In this document: in pieces, positions 52,063 to 61,011 of the stretch
Layout of the letters: each line of letters starts with the position of its first letter
How positions within the stretch are numbered: position 1 is the first letter of the stretch
DNA from: Comamonas thiooxydans
GTDB taxonomy: Bacteria > Pseudomonadota > Gammaproteobacteria > Burkholderiales > Burkholderiaceae_C
DNA length: 64,000 nt
Reading direction: 5' to 3'
Assembly: GCF_000964545.1 (NCBI RefSeq)
Contig: NZ_BBVD01000008.1
Location: forward strand, 248,001 to 312,000
Made by a program: the position numbers and the translations under genes
The notes under the pieces: generated by a model
What the model was told of the DNA's origin: nothing
Databases searched by the model: none
The model's input: the letters and a program-made list of their open reading frames with translations, nothing else

Positions 52063-52809
52063 ATGAAACTGCTCATCATCAACCCCAATATCTCCGAGAG
52101 CGTCACCGTGCTCATCGAGAAAGAGGCCAGGCTGGCCGCCGCGCCAGACACGGAAATCACCATGCTGACCGCTCCCATGGGGGTGGCCTATATCGAAACG
52201 CGCTTCGAGGCCATGATTGCCGCCTACGCCGTGGCCGAGCTGGCCGCCGAACATGCGCACCAACATGACGCCGTCATCCTGGCGGCCTTTGGCGATCCGG
52301 GCCTCGAAGGCCTGCGCGAGGCTCTGGACATTCCCGTGCTGGGCATGACCGAGTCCGCACTCATGAGCGCCTGCATGCTGGGCAAACGCTTCTCGATCAT
52401 TGCCATCTCCAGGCGCATTACCGCCTGGTACCGAGATATGGTCGAGCGCAACGGACTCATAGACCGGCTGGCCAGCATTCGCTGCCTGGACGAGCCTCTG
52501 CGAGATATCGGAAGTGTGCAGGATGACCATGCAGCACGCCTGCAGGCCTTGTGCGAAGCAGCGGTCAGCGAAGATGGCGCCGATGTACTGATCATTGCCG
52601 GCGCCCCGCTGGCGGGCCTGGCACGCTCCATCAAGCAGAGTTTGCCGGTGCCAGCCGTCGATGGCGTCTCCAGCGCCGTCAACCATGCGCAGAGCCTGGT
52701 CTCGCTGGCTCCCGCTGCGGCACGCGCAGGCAGTTTTGCCAAACCACCGCGCAAGGACTTCAAGAACCTCCCCCCGGGGCTCACCCAGCTATTGAAGCAG
52801 CTGCCCTGA
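52063..52809 (+). CDS. Asp/Glu/hydantoin racemase-family protein lacking both catalytic cysteines
   Basis: 248-residue protein of the hydantoin/allantoin racemase family (LLIINPNISESVT at the start, AAFGDPGLEGLRE, PVPAVDGVSSAV). In true hydantoin racemases a Cys sits in ACFGDPGL and another in GCAGM. Here these positions are A75 (LAAFGDPG) and the IIAGAPLAG segment at 178-185, with no Cys at either place. Cys-dependent racemisation is therefore unlikely. Starts 20 bases after the hydantoinase stop in the same operon, so it probably binds or transforms the same ring compound by another mechanism. Confidence 0.87.
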   Translation: MKLLIINPNISESVTVLIEKEARLAAAPDTEITMLTAPMGVAYIETRFEAMIAAYAVAELAAEHAHQHDAVILAAFGDPGLEGLREALDIPVLGMTESALMSACMLGKRFSIIAISRRITAWYRDMVERNGLIDRLASIRCLDEPLRDIGSVQDDHAARLQALCEAAVSEDGADVLIIAGAPLAGLARSIKQSLPVPAVDGVSSAVNHAQSLVSLAPAAARAGSFAKPPRKDFKNLPPGLTQLLKQLP

Positions 52810-52879
52810 ACACTCTGCGGGATAACCTCAATCGGGACGTTCGAAGCCGACATGCCGTGTGACACTAGAATTCACCAGC

Positions 52880-53599
52880 ATGTCGACAAAAAACACTACA
52901 AAAGTGAACAATCGAAGCAACACATCTCGATCTGAAATTACCGTGGATGAAATGGCAGCCCGCATTGCCACAGCCATCCATGAGCACCGCCTGCTGCCGG
53001 GAACCAAGCTCGGCGAAGACAGGCTGGCCAATATCTTCAACACCAGCCGGGCTCGCGTGCGCGAGGTCCTTGCCCGCATGGCCCGCGACCAGATGGTGGA
53101 GCTGTTCCCGCAGCGCGGAGCCTTTGTCGCCAAACCCAGCATCGAGCAGGCGCTGGACGTCTTCGAAGCGCGCCGACTGATAGAGCCGGGCATTGTGCGT
53201 CGCCTCGTCCTGAACATGGACAACAGCAAGATCCGTCGCCTGCAGACCCATTTGAAGCAGGAGCGCGAAGCACGAGCCAATTCCGACAAGCGAGCCACGG
53301 TTCGCCTGTCCGGCGAATTTCATGTACTGCTTGCCGAACTGGCCGGCAACTCCGCGCTGCTGCGCAGCATGCGTGAACTGTCCACGTTGACCTGCCTGAC
53401 GATCTCGCTGTATGAATCGGCTGTCAACACCTGCTGTCTGGTGGACGAGCACGAGGCCGTGGTCGATGCCATCGTCGCGGGCAATGGCGAGCAGGCAGAG
53501 CAGCTGATGCTCAGCCACCTGGACCACATACAGGGCAGCCTGCGCCTGGAGGCCGATGCCGACGACGCAGATCTGGAACAGATACTGGGCGACCTCTGA
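52880..53599 (+). CDS. GntR-family regulator, FCD (FadR) subfamily
   Basis: 239-residue regulator with an N-terminal winged helix (EMAARIATAIHEHRLLPGTKLGEDRLANIFNTSRARVREVLARMARDQMVELFPQRGAFV) and an all-helical FCD ligand domain (FEARRLIEPGIV, EFHVLLAELAGNSALL, DEHEAVVDAIVAG) whose His/Asp residues often bind a metal and an organic acid. It ends the plus arm 70 bases after the racemase-like gene. It is the obvious candidate to bind the palindromes at 47827 and 47962. A TGTCGACA palindrome covers its own start codon (ATG TCG ACA). Confidence 0.93.
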   Translation: MSTKNTTKVNNRSNTSRSEITVDEMAARIATAIHEHRLLPGTKLGEDRLANIFNTSRARVREVLARMARDQMVELFPQRGAFVAKPSIEQALDVFEARRLIEPGIVRRLVLNMDNSKIRRLQTHLKQEREARANSDKRATVRLSGEFHVLLAELAGNSALLRSMRELSTLTCLTISLYESAVNTCCLVDEHEAVVDAIVAGNGEQAEQLMLSHLDHIQGSLRLEADADDADLEQILGDL

Positions 53600-53757
53600 T
53601 CACCGCCGGCGTCGCGATCCGGCAACGGGAGCCATCAAAGTGATCGATACGCCCTTCTCTACTGAAGATGGCTCGAGTCCGTACGGAGAGAAGCACCCGG
53701 ATTAGCATTCATAGCTGACCCCGATCACTCTCGCCCTGAGGCCTTGAGACCCGCCCG

Positions 53758-54345
53758 ATGAGCTCACCCGCCCCACCGTACTTGCCGCAAGCCGAGCGGC
53801 CACGCCCCCGCCATCTGCGTGAACTGTTCTGGTCGCTGACCTTTCTGGCCTTGCAGGGCTTTGGCGGTGTGCTGGCCGTGGTGCAGCGCGAACTGGTCGA
53901 AAAACGCCAATGGCTGAGCAATGAGGAGTTCATGGAGGATTGGGCCGTGGCGCAGATCATGCCCGGCCCCAATGTGGTGAATCTTTCCATCATGCTGGGC
54001 GAACGCTACTTCGGCTGGCGCGGCGCCATCGTGGGGTTGTGCGGAATGCTGACGTTTCCCATGCTGGTGGTCATCAGCCTCACCCTAGTCTATACCCAGT
54101 TCGCGGCCAACCCGGCCGTGGCCGGAGCCCTGCGCGGCATGGGCGCCGTGGCGGCAGGGCTGGTGGCGGGCATGGGCCTGAAGCTGGCTGGCACGCTGCG
54201 CAAGCACCCGCTGGGCAAGTGGTATTGCGCAGGGCTGGCCATCGCCGCCTTTGTGCTGGTGGCCGTGCTGCGCCTGCCGCTGTTCTGGGCCTTGCTGCTG
54301 GTGGGCGCAACAGGCTGCGTGCTAACCTACCGGAGGCTGGCATGA
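53758..54345 (+). CDS. chrA: Chromate transporter, subunit 1 (short CHR protein)
   Basis: 195-residue half-size CHR-family membrane protein (LRELFWSLTFLALQGFGGVLAVVQRELVEKRQWLSNEEF, AQIMPGPNVVNLSIMLGERYFGWRGAIVG). Full-length ChrA carries two such domains; here they are separate genes. About six helices. Overlaps subunit 2 by four bases (ATGA), so the two are made together. Whether it moves chromate or another anion such as sulfate is not certain for short CHR pairs. Confidence 0.9.
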   Translation: MSSPAPPYLPQAERPRPRHLRELFWSLTFLALQGFGGVLAVVQRELVEKRQWLSNEEFMEDWAVAQIMPGPNVVNLSIMLGERYFGWRGAIVGLCGMLTFPMLVVISLTLVYTQFAANPAVAGALRGMGAVAAGLVAGMGLKLAGTLRKHPLGKWYCAGLAIAAFVLVAVLRLPLFWALLLVGATGCVLTYRRLA

Positions 54346-54941
54346 ACACACTGGTGATCGAGCTGCAGACCGTGGACTGGCTGCATCTTTTTGCCTATTT
54401 CCTGACGCTGTCGCTGATGGCCGTGGGTGGAGCCATCACCGCCGCGCCCGATATGCACCGCTATCTGGTCGACGGCAATCGCTGGCTGTCGGAAACCCAG
54501 TTCACCAGTTCCATCGCCATTGCCCAGGCCGCCCCCGGCCCCAATGTGTTGTTCATCGCCCTGCTGGGCTGGAACGTGGGTCTGAATGCGGGAGGCGGCA
54601 CCGGCCCGGCGGCCTGGGGACTGGGAGCACTCGGAGTTGCCGTATGCATGGTGGGCATTTTGCTGCCCAGCTCGCTGCTGACCTGGCAGGCCTCGCGCTG
54701 GGGTCAGCGCAACCGGGACAAACGCGGCGTGCGCGCCTTCAAGCAAGGCATGGCTCCGCTGGTGATTGGTCTGCTGCTGGCGACAGGCTGGCTGCTGGGC
54801 AGCGCCAGCGGCAACCCTGGCAGGGACTGGAAGCTATGGCTGCTGAGCCTTGCATGCACATTGCTGGTATGGCGCACACGCATTCATCTGCTGTGGCTGC
54901 TGGCTGCCGGCGCGGCGCTGGGTGCGCTGGGCTGGGTGTAA
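54342..54941 (+). CDS. Chromate transporter, subunit 2 (short CHR protein)
   Basis: 199-residue second CHR half (WLHLFAYFLTLSLMAVGGAITAAPDMHRYLVDGNRWLSETQFTSSIAIAQAAPGPNVLFIALLGW). The SSIAIAQAAPGPN motif matches AQIMPGPNVVN in subunit 1. Opposite membrane orientation of the two halves is expected for short CHR pairs. Starts within the stop of subunit 1. Confidence 0.9.
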   Translation: MNTLVIELQTVDWLHLFAYFLTLSLMAVGGAITAAPDMHRYLVDGNRWLSETQFTSSIAIAQAAPGPNVLFIALLGWNVGLNAGGGTGPAAWGLGALGVAVCMVGILLPSSLLTWQASRWGQRNRDKRGVRAFKQGMAPLVIGLLLATGWLLGSASGNPGRDWKLWLLSLACTLLVWRTRIHLLWLLAAGAALGALGWV

Positions 54942-55030
54942 ACGCAGTACCGCCCCCGGGGTCGGAAGATCGGCGTCAACCGCCAAAGCAGTCTCCTCAC
55001 TGAGACAGCCGCCAGCAATCCAATGCCAGC

Positions 55031-55804
55031 CTACTCGGGACTAGCCAGCAGCAAGGGCAGCACCTGTGCCGATGGCATGGCGATCATCTGGTCGGCCACC
55101 GAGTCCAGCTCGCTGGCATGGGGGTTGATGATGGCCACGCGCGCCCGGTTGCGCCGTGCGATCTTGGCCAGACCTGCTGCCGGGTAGACTGCGCCCGACG
55201 TGCCGATCACCAGCATCAGCTGACATTGCTCTGCCGCCTGCTCCGCCCTGGCCCAGGTCTGGCTGGGCAGAGACTCGCCAAACCACACGACGGCAGGCCG
55301 CAGCAAATTGCCGCAGGCGGCGCAATGAGGCGGCTCGCCCGGGACAGCCTGCTCCAGGTCACATAACGCACAACGGCGATTCAGCCAGCGATTCCTGCTC
55401 AGCTCCCCATGCAGGCTCAGCACATCTTCACTGCCCGCCTGCTGGTGCAGACCATCCACATTCTGCGTGATGAGAGTCATTCGACCGGGATGCTGTCGCG
55501 CCCAACGCGCCAGCGCCAGGTGCCCCTCATTGGGAGTCACCTTGGCAACCAGCGCACGTCGGTGCTCGTACCAGCGCCAGACATGAGCCGGATCGCGGCG
55601 ATACCCCAACTCGCTGGCCATTTCCTCGGGCTTGAACTGGGACCAATACCCGTCTGCATCCTCCCTGAAAGTGGGCACTCCCGACTCGGCGCTGACACCT
55701 GCCCCGGTCAGCACGGCCAGTCGCTGCGCCTCGCCCAGCCAGCGACGTACGCAGGCAATCGCACCCAAGGACGTCGAAGAATTGTCAATAAGTGCTTGAA
55801 CCAA
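55031..55804 (-). CDS. cobB: Sirtuin, SIRT5-like NAD-dependent deacylase
   Basis: 257-residue class III sirtuin. NAD motif TGAGVSAESGVPTFR, ITQNVDGLHQQAG with catalytic H132, zinc cysteines C145/C148/C161/C164. It has Y79-x-x-R82 (WRWYEHRRALV), the Tyr-Arg pair that binds the acid end of succinyl/malonyl-lysine in SIRT5 and CobB, so desuccinylase activity is likely. Divergent from the PAS histidine kinase with about 90 bases between starts. Distinct from the SIRT4-like enzyme at 42668. Confidence 0.92.
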   Translation of the reverse strand: MVQALIDNSSTSLGAIACVRRWLGEAQRLAVLTGAGVSAESGVPTFREDADGYWSQFKPEEMASELGYRRDPAHVWRWYEHRRALVAKVTPNEGHLALARWARQHPGRMTLITQNVDGLHQQAGSEDVLSLHGELSRNRWLNRRCALCDLEQAVPGEPPHCAACGNLLRPAVVWFGESLPSQTWARAEQAAEQCQLMLVIGTSGAVYPAAGLAKIARRNRARVAIINPHASELDSVADQMIAMPSAQVLPLLLASPE

Positions 55805-55895
55805 GGCTATAACCTCAAAAATCGAGTTGCAACGTGGAATACTTGAATTTCTCTGCGGAGCTTCTTCTTTGCCTGATATTGCACCACACCAGCAT

Positions 55896-57836
55896 ATGAA
55901 CGAATCGGGCCAATTGTTCGCACTTCAGCAAGCCATGACGCCTGCAGCACTGGCATGGGGTCTTGTTGATATCCAGACATTGGAACTGCGCTTTGCCAAT
56001 CCTGCATTGCAGCGCCTTCTGCAGCCCAGTCGCCAGGCACCCGGCATTCCCGAGCGCGAGATTCTGGAAACAGCCAGGCTGGCTATCAGGCAGTGCATGG
56101 AGACAGGCCTGGAAGCGACTGCAAACTTGCCCGATCACCCCGGGCTCTGGCATTTTTCGCCGATTCAAGGCAATGGCGCGGCAGAAGCGGTGCAATGCTA
56201 TGTATTGCCGACCGAAACCTCGTTTCGTGAACCCGATGACGAACTCGGGCTGGGGCATGTCAACCGCTTTGAGGACTTTCTGGACCACCTGCCCTACCAG
56301 GTCTGGATTGCAACACCCCATGGAGAGGTGACCTGGCTCAACCGGGCCCTGCATGAATACGCCTACCGGGAAGTACGCCTCCTGAGTCTTCGTGAAGGCA
56401 TATGGATTGATATCGTGCATCCCGACGATCTGGCGACCGTCAACACCGGGCTGTCGCGCGCCCTGATCACCGAAAAGCCGACGGGATACCGGCTGCGCAT
56501 CAAGCGCCATGACGGACAGTTCCACTGGTTTTTTTCATCGCTGTCTCCCGTCAAGAATGCGCAGGGCAGGATTCTCTACTGGGTCGGCGCCAACCTGGGC
56601 ATAGACAGCGTCCGGCAATCCGAGAATCAGCTGCGCGACCAGATCACCACGCTGAGCCACCAGCTGAGACTCAAGCAGCAGGCGCTGGATCAGGCCGAAA
56701 CCTACCTCGCCCAAGCCCAGAAAATGGGCATGGTGAACCAGTTGTCTGCCGGTGTCGCGCATGACATGAAGAACCTGCTTTTCATCACCGGCCTGCATGC
56801 CGGCATGCTGGAGAAACAGCTGGGCGAGCCCGAGCAGCTCGAACATGTGGATGTGATACTCAACACCATCCAGAAAGCAGGCAGCCTGGCATCGCATCTG
56901 ACGGGGTTCAGCAGTCGCAAATCCATGCAGCTGGCTGCCGCCGACCCCCGCGCACTGGTGCAGGATCTGGAGCCGCTGCTGAGCAAGGCCGTCGGCCAGA
57001 ACGCTGAACTGCAGCTGCACATGGCGAGCTGCATCTGGCCCATCAGCGTGGACAAGCTGTATTTCGAAAACTCGCTGATCAATCTCTGCATCAACGCGCG
57101 TGATGCTACCGAAGAGCAGGGCCAGATCACGCTGACAGCGGAGAACGTGCTGCTCAAGCGCGCCAGCCATGCGGGCGACTACGTAATGATCAGCGTGGCC
57201 GACAACGGCATGGGCATGAGTGAAGAGATCAAGGCCCGCATCTTCGACATGTTCTTCACCACCAAGCCCGAAGGCAAGGGCGCGGGCCTGGGCCTGCCCA
57301 TGGTCAAGAACTTCATGGACCATGTCCAGGGCCTGATCGAAGTGGAAAGCACTCCAGGCCTGGGAACCATCGTGAGCCTGTACTTTCCGCGCGCGCAACC
57401 GGTCGTGCCGCAGAGCCCGCAAGCCTCGGCCCCAGCGGGCCGGCAGGAAACGATTTTGCTCATCGAGCCCGATCTGGCCACGCGCAATGCCATGGCCCAG
57501 GTGCTCTACGGACTTGGCTATCAGGTCGTGACCGCATATTTACCCGAAGTCGCGCTGCGCTATATCAACAGCGGCATGAAGGTGGATCTCATCATTGCCG
57601 CCGATGAGTTTTCCGGTGCCTTGAGCATCGCAAAAATGCAGGAAAAGCTGGCCCGGGAGCATGTTCTCATTCCGCTCATCCTCATGACCAGCAGCGAAGA
57701 GGCCGAAGTGCCACATGCCCAGGAATGCCGCTACGTGGTGCTGAGCAAGCCGATGGAGATTGGCGAGCTGGCACGCACCGTACAGCGCATGCTGCATCCG
57801 GACTGCACGACGCCAGCCGATCTGCCCGCCGTCTGA
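55896..57836 (+). CDS. Soluble PAS-domain sensor histidine kinase with degenerate receiver
   Basis: 646-residue cytoplasmic kinase with no transmembrane helix. A PAS-like N-terminal region (about 15-110), a clear PAS_3 domain (about 125-240, FLDHLPYQVWIATPHGEVTWLN), a coiled coil, dimerisation/phospho-His helix with H289 (SAGVAHDMKNLLF), and the ATPase domain with N400 (NLCINARDA), D436 (VADNGMGM) and GAGLGLPMV. The C-terminal receiver (about 518-635) keeps the Lys-Pro (LSKPM) but reads LIIAADEFSG where the phospho-Asp is expected, so the aligned residue is Ala569 with Asp shifted by one. The ATG at 55896 is preferred to an upstream TTG at 55827. No cognate regulator adjacent. Confidence 0.88.
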   Translation: MNESGQLFALQQAMTPAALAWGLVDIQTLELRFANPALQRLLQPSRQAPGIPEREILETARLAIRQCMETGLEATANLPDHPGLWHFSPIQGNGAAEAVQCYVLPTETSFREPDDELGLGHVNRFEDFLDHLPYQVWIATPHGEVTWLNRALHEYAYREVRLLSLREGIWIDIVHPDDLATVNTGLSRALITEKPTGYRLRIKRHDGQFHWFFSSLSPVKNAQGRILYWVGANLGIDSVRQSENQLRDQITTLSHQLRLKQQALDQAETYLAQAQKMGMVNQLSAGVAHDMKNLLFITGLHAGMLEKQLGEPEQLEHVDVILNTIQKAGSLASHLTGFSSRKSMQLAAADPRALVQDLEPLLSKAVGQNAELQLHMASCIWPISVDKLYFENSLINLCINARDATEEQGQITLTAENVLLKRASHAGDYVMISVADNGMGMSEEIKARIFDMFFTTKPEGKGAGLGLPMVKNFMDHVQGLIEVESTPGLGTIVSLYFPRAQPVVPQSPQASAPAGRQETILLIEPDLATRNAMAQVLYGLGYQVVTAYLPEVALRYINSGMKVDLIIAADEFSGALSIAKMQEKLAREHVLIPLILMTSSEEAEVPHAQECRYVVLSKPMEIGELARTVQRMLHPDCTTPADLPAV

Positions 57837-57855
57837 GAACGGTTCGGCCGCCCGC

Positions 57856-57890
57856 AAAAAAAGGCGCCACTGCTCTTGCGGTCGCGCCTT
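57856..57890 (-). terminator. Terminator after rlmB
   Basis: On the minus strand AAGGCGC, a loop of about 16 bases and GCGCCTT followed by seven T residues. It also separates the convergent kinase gene. Confidence 0.7.
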
Positions 57891-57921
57891 GCTTTCGCTT
57901 TCAGCGGCCGGACCAGCCGGC

Positions 57922-58692
57922 TCAGGCCTTGATCGCCACGGCCGCTGCCAGACGCTGGCGCAACGCCTCATACAGGCATACCCCGCTGGCGACCGACACA
58001 TTCAGGCTTTCCACCGCGCCCTGCATGGGGATGCTGACCAGCGCATCGCAGGTCTTGCGGGTAAGCTGGCGCATGCCATCGCCCTCGGCCCCAAGCACCA
58101 GCGCTGTCGGGCCGGTCAGATCCATCTGATAGAGATGTTTGTCGGCATCGCCGCTGGTACCGATGATCCAGATGCCGCGCTCCTTGAGTTCCTTGAGCGT
58201 GCGCGCCAGATTGGTGACCATGAAGTAAGGCACGGTCTCGGCCGCGCCGCTGGCCACCTTGGCCACGGTGGCGTTGATGCCGGCCGCGTGGTCCTTGGGA
58301 GCGATCACGGCATGCACACCGGCACCATCGGCTACACGCAGGCAGGCCCCCAGGTTGTGCGGATCGGTCACACCGTCGAGCACCAGCAGCAGCGGGGCCT
58401 TCACCCCCTCCTCCTCCAGGTCGTCGAGCAGCTCGTCGAGCGTGCGCGTGTCCTTGACTTCTTCCACGCGTGCAGCCACGCCCTGATGGCCGTGAGAGCC
58501 GGCGAGCTTGGCAAGGCGCAGGGCATCGGCCTCGATCAGACGCACCCCGGCTTCCTTGGCACGTTCCAGAAACTGGCGCATGCGCGCATCGCGGCGCGAA
58601 GCCTCGAAATAGACTTCGATGATGGATTGGGGGGCGGTCTTCAGACGCACGCCTACGGCGTGAAAGCCGAAAAGAACTTTGGGGGACGACAT
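57922..58692 (-). CDS. rlmB: 23S rRNA (guanosine2251-2'-O)-methyltransferase
   Basis: 256-residue SPOUT enzyme of the TrmH family methylating G2251 in the ribosomal P-loop. N-terminal L30e-like substrate domain (VLFGFHAVGVRLKTAPQSIIEVYFEA), SAM-binding knot with LVLDGVTDPHNLGACLRVADGAG, LVLGAEGDGMRQL and SIPMQGAVESLNVSVASGVCLYEALRQR. Full length. Convergent with the kinase gene and divergent from sstT. Confidence 0.96.
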   Translation of the reverse strand: MSSPKVLFGFHAVGVRLKTAPQSIIEVYFEASRRDARMRQFLERAKEAGVRLIEADALRLAKLAGSHGHQGVAARVEEVKDTRTLDELLDDLEEEGVKAPLLLVLDGVTDPHNLGACLRVADGAGVHAVIAPKDHAAGINATVAKVASGAAETVPYFMVTNLARTLKELKERGIWIIGTSGDADKHLYQMDLTGPTALVLGAEGDGMRQLTRKTCDALVSIPMQGAVESLNVSVASGVCLYEALRQRLAAAVAIKA

Positions 58693-58997
58693 GGGGCCAC
58701 ATTATCCCGGCGTTTACGGCAGACCTGAGACTCGCAGGGCCATGTCTGGGCTGACAGCTGAGGTTTTCCATTGCCGCTACACTGCGCCCCCAACGGGCAA
58801 GGCACCGGCTCAATAAGCAGCACCAGCATGGCTTTTTCCGAGTGCGAGTCTTCACATGAAGCTCCACTGCCACCCAGAACGACTGGCAACAGGCTTGAGC
58901 CTGCTGCCCCTGCATTCACGCATATCGCCTCTTCATGTCCGGCATGAGGAGGCCTACGTGTTTGCATCCCCCTCCAATTCCATAACGAATACCCAGC
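58693..58997. promoter_or_regulatory. Divergent upstream region of rlmB and sstT
   Basis: 305 bases without a gene I can support. I looked for a glycine-type or other riboswitch in front of sstT and saw no convincing conserved core. A GAGGAGG sequence near 58947 precedes a GTG out of frame with sstT and is probably fortuitous. Confidence 0.45.
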
Positions 58998-60230
58998 ATG
59001 CTCAACGCCTTGCTCGATTGGTTCAACCGCAGCAGCCTGGTGCTGCAGATTCTGATTGCCCTGATTCTGGGCGGCCTGGTGGCCTGGCTGTGGCCGGCCG
59101 CCGCCCAGTCGGTTTCCCTGTTGGGCAGCTTGTTCATTGCCGCGCTCAAGGCTGTCGCTCCGGTTCTGGTGCTGCTGCTGGTCATGGCGGCCGTCAGCAG
59201 CCACCGCCCCGGCCAGGAAACGCAAATCAAGCCCGTGCTCTGGCTGTACGTCATCGGCACGCTGGCGGCGGCCTGCATGGCCGTTGCAGCCAGCGCGCTC
59301 TTTCCCTCGGTGATTCACTTTCGTGAAGCGCCCAAAGTCCAGAGCGTACCCGGCGAGATCAGCCAGGTGCTGAGCACCGTCGTCCAAAGCCTGTTCGACA
59401 ACCCCGTCAATGCACTGCTGAACGCCAACTACATCGGCATTCTGGCCTGGGCTATCGCGCTGGGCTTGGCACTACGCCACGCCACGCCCACCACCCGCAC
59501 CATGGTGGAGGACTTTGGCCATGCCATCACCCGCGTGATTCAAGGCGTGATTCGCCTGGCCCCCTTCGGCATCTTCGGCCTGGTGGTCGCCACCTTCTCC
59601 TCCGGCGGGCTGGAAGCACTCAAGGACTACGCCCACCTGCTGGCCGTGCTGGTCGGCTGCATGGTGTTTGTGGCATTGGTGATCAACCCAGTCATTGTCT
59701 GGACACAGACTCGCCGCAACCCCTACCCGCTGGTGCTGACCTGCCTGCGCGAAAGCGCAGTGACCGCCTTCTTCACGCGCAGCTCGGGAGCCAACATTCC
59801 CGTCAATCTGGCCTTGGCCCAGAAGCTCAGGCTCGACGAGAACACCTACAGCATCTCCATCCCGCTGGGCGCCACCATCAATATGGCCGGCGCTGCCGTC
59901 ACCATCAGCGTGCTGACACTGGCCGCTGCCCATACGCTCAACATCTCGGTGGACATCCCCACGGCCATATTGCTGTGCGTGGTCTCTGCGGTCTGTGCCT
60001 GCGGTGCCTCGGGCGTACCCGGTGGCTCGCTGCTGCTGATTCCGCTGGCCTGCAGCCTGTTCAACATTCCCAACGATGTGGCCATGCAGGTGGTGGGTGT
60101 CGGCTATGTGATCGGCGTGATTCAGGATTCGACCGAGACAGCCCTCAATTCCTCGACCGACGTGCTGTTTACCGCAGCCGCCTGCCGCGCCGCAGAGCGC
60201 AGGGCCGGACTGGAAGTCGCGCGCATCTGA
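58998..60230 (+). CDS. sstT: Serine/threonine:sodium symporter
   Basis: 410-residue transporter of the dicarboxylate/amino acid:cation symporter family, SstT branch. Eight helices plus two re-entrant loops; signatures are TAFFTRSSGANIPVNLALAQKL (first hairpin Ser motif), GATINMAGAAVTISVLTL and GASGVPGGSLLLIPLACSLFNIP, with GVIQDSTETALNSSTD near the end. Length equals E. coli SstT (414). A terminator follows; a repeat copy lies between. Confidence 0.95.
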   Translation: MLNALLDWFNRSSLVLQILIALILGGLVAWLWPAAAQSVSLLGSLFIAALKAVAPVLVLLLVMAAVSSHRPGQETQIKPVLWLYVIGTLAAACMAVAASALFPSVIHFREAPKVQSVPGEISQVLSTVVQSLFDNPVNALLNANYIGILAWAIALGLALRHATPTTRTMVEDFGHAITRVIQGVIRLAPFGIFGLVVATFSSGGLEALKDYAHLLAVLVGCMVFVALVINPVIVWTQTRRNPYPLVLTCLRESAVTAFFTRSSGANIPVNLALAQKLRLDENTYSISIPLGATINMAGAAVTISVLTLAAAHTLNISVDIPTAILLCVVSAVCACGASGVPGGSLLLIPLACSLFNIPNDVAMQVVGVGYVIGVIQDSTETALNSSTDVLFTAAACRAAERRAGLEVARI

Positions 60231-60252
60231 GGCTTGAGCTCAGAATCTACTG

Positions 60253-60290
60253 ATTTGATAGCTGCAAGCGCTTATTTGATAAGCGCCAGA
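60253..60290. repeat. Dispersed intergenic repeat copy
   Basis: TTTGATAGCTGCAAGCGC then TTATTTGATAAGCGCCAGAT: one of the best preserved copies, with internal pairing GCGCTTATTTGATAAGCGC. Confidence 0.8.
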
Positions 60291-60296
60291 TCCCCA

Positions 60297-60324
60297 AAAA
60301 GGCCTGTGATCACACAGGCCTTTT
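60297..60324. terminator. Bidirectional terminator between sstT and ybbA
   Basis: AAAAGGCCTGTG / CACAGGCCTTTT perfect 12-bp stem with an ATCA loop, T-rich on both strands. Confidence 0.88.
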
Positions 60325-60330
60325 GGTTTT

Positions 60331-61009
<679 letters not shown>

Positions 61010-61011
<2 letters not shown>

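Noticed and set aside
51000..52809. Reading the cluster as a classical hydantoin or reductive uracil pathway
   Set aside because: No N-carbamoylase, beta-ureidopropionase, dihydropyrimidine dehydrogenase or Cys-containing hydantoin racemase is present.
58693..58997. Possible glycine or amino-acid riboswitch ahead of sstT
   Set aside because: No conserved aptamer core or expression-platform terminator was seen.
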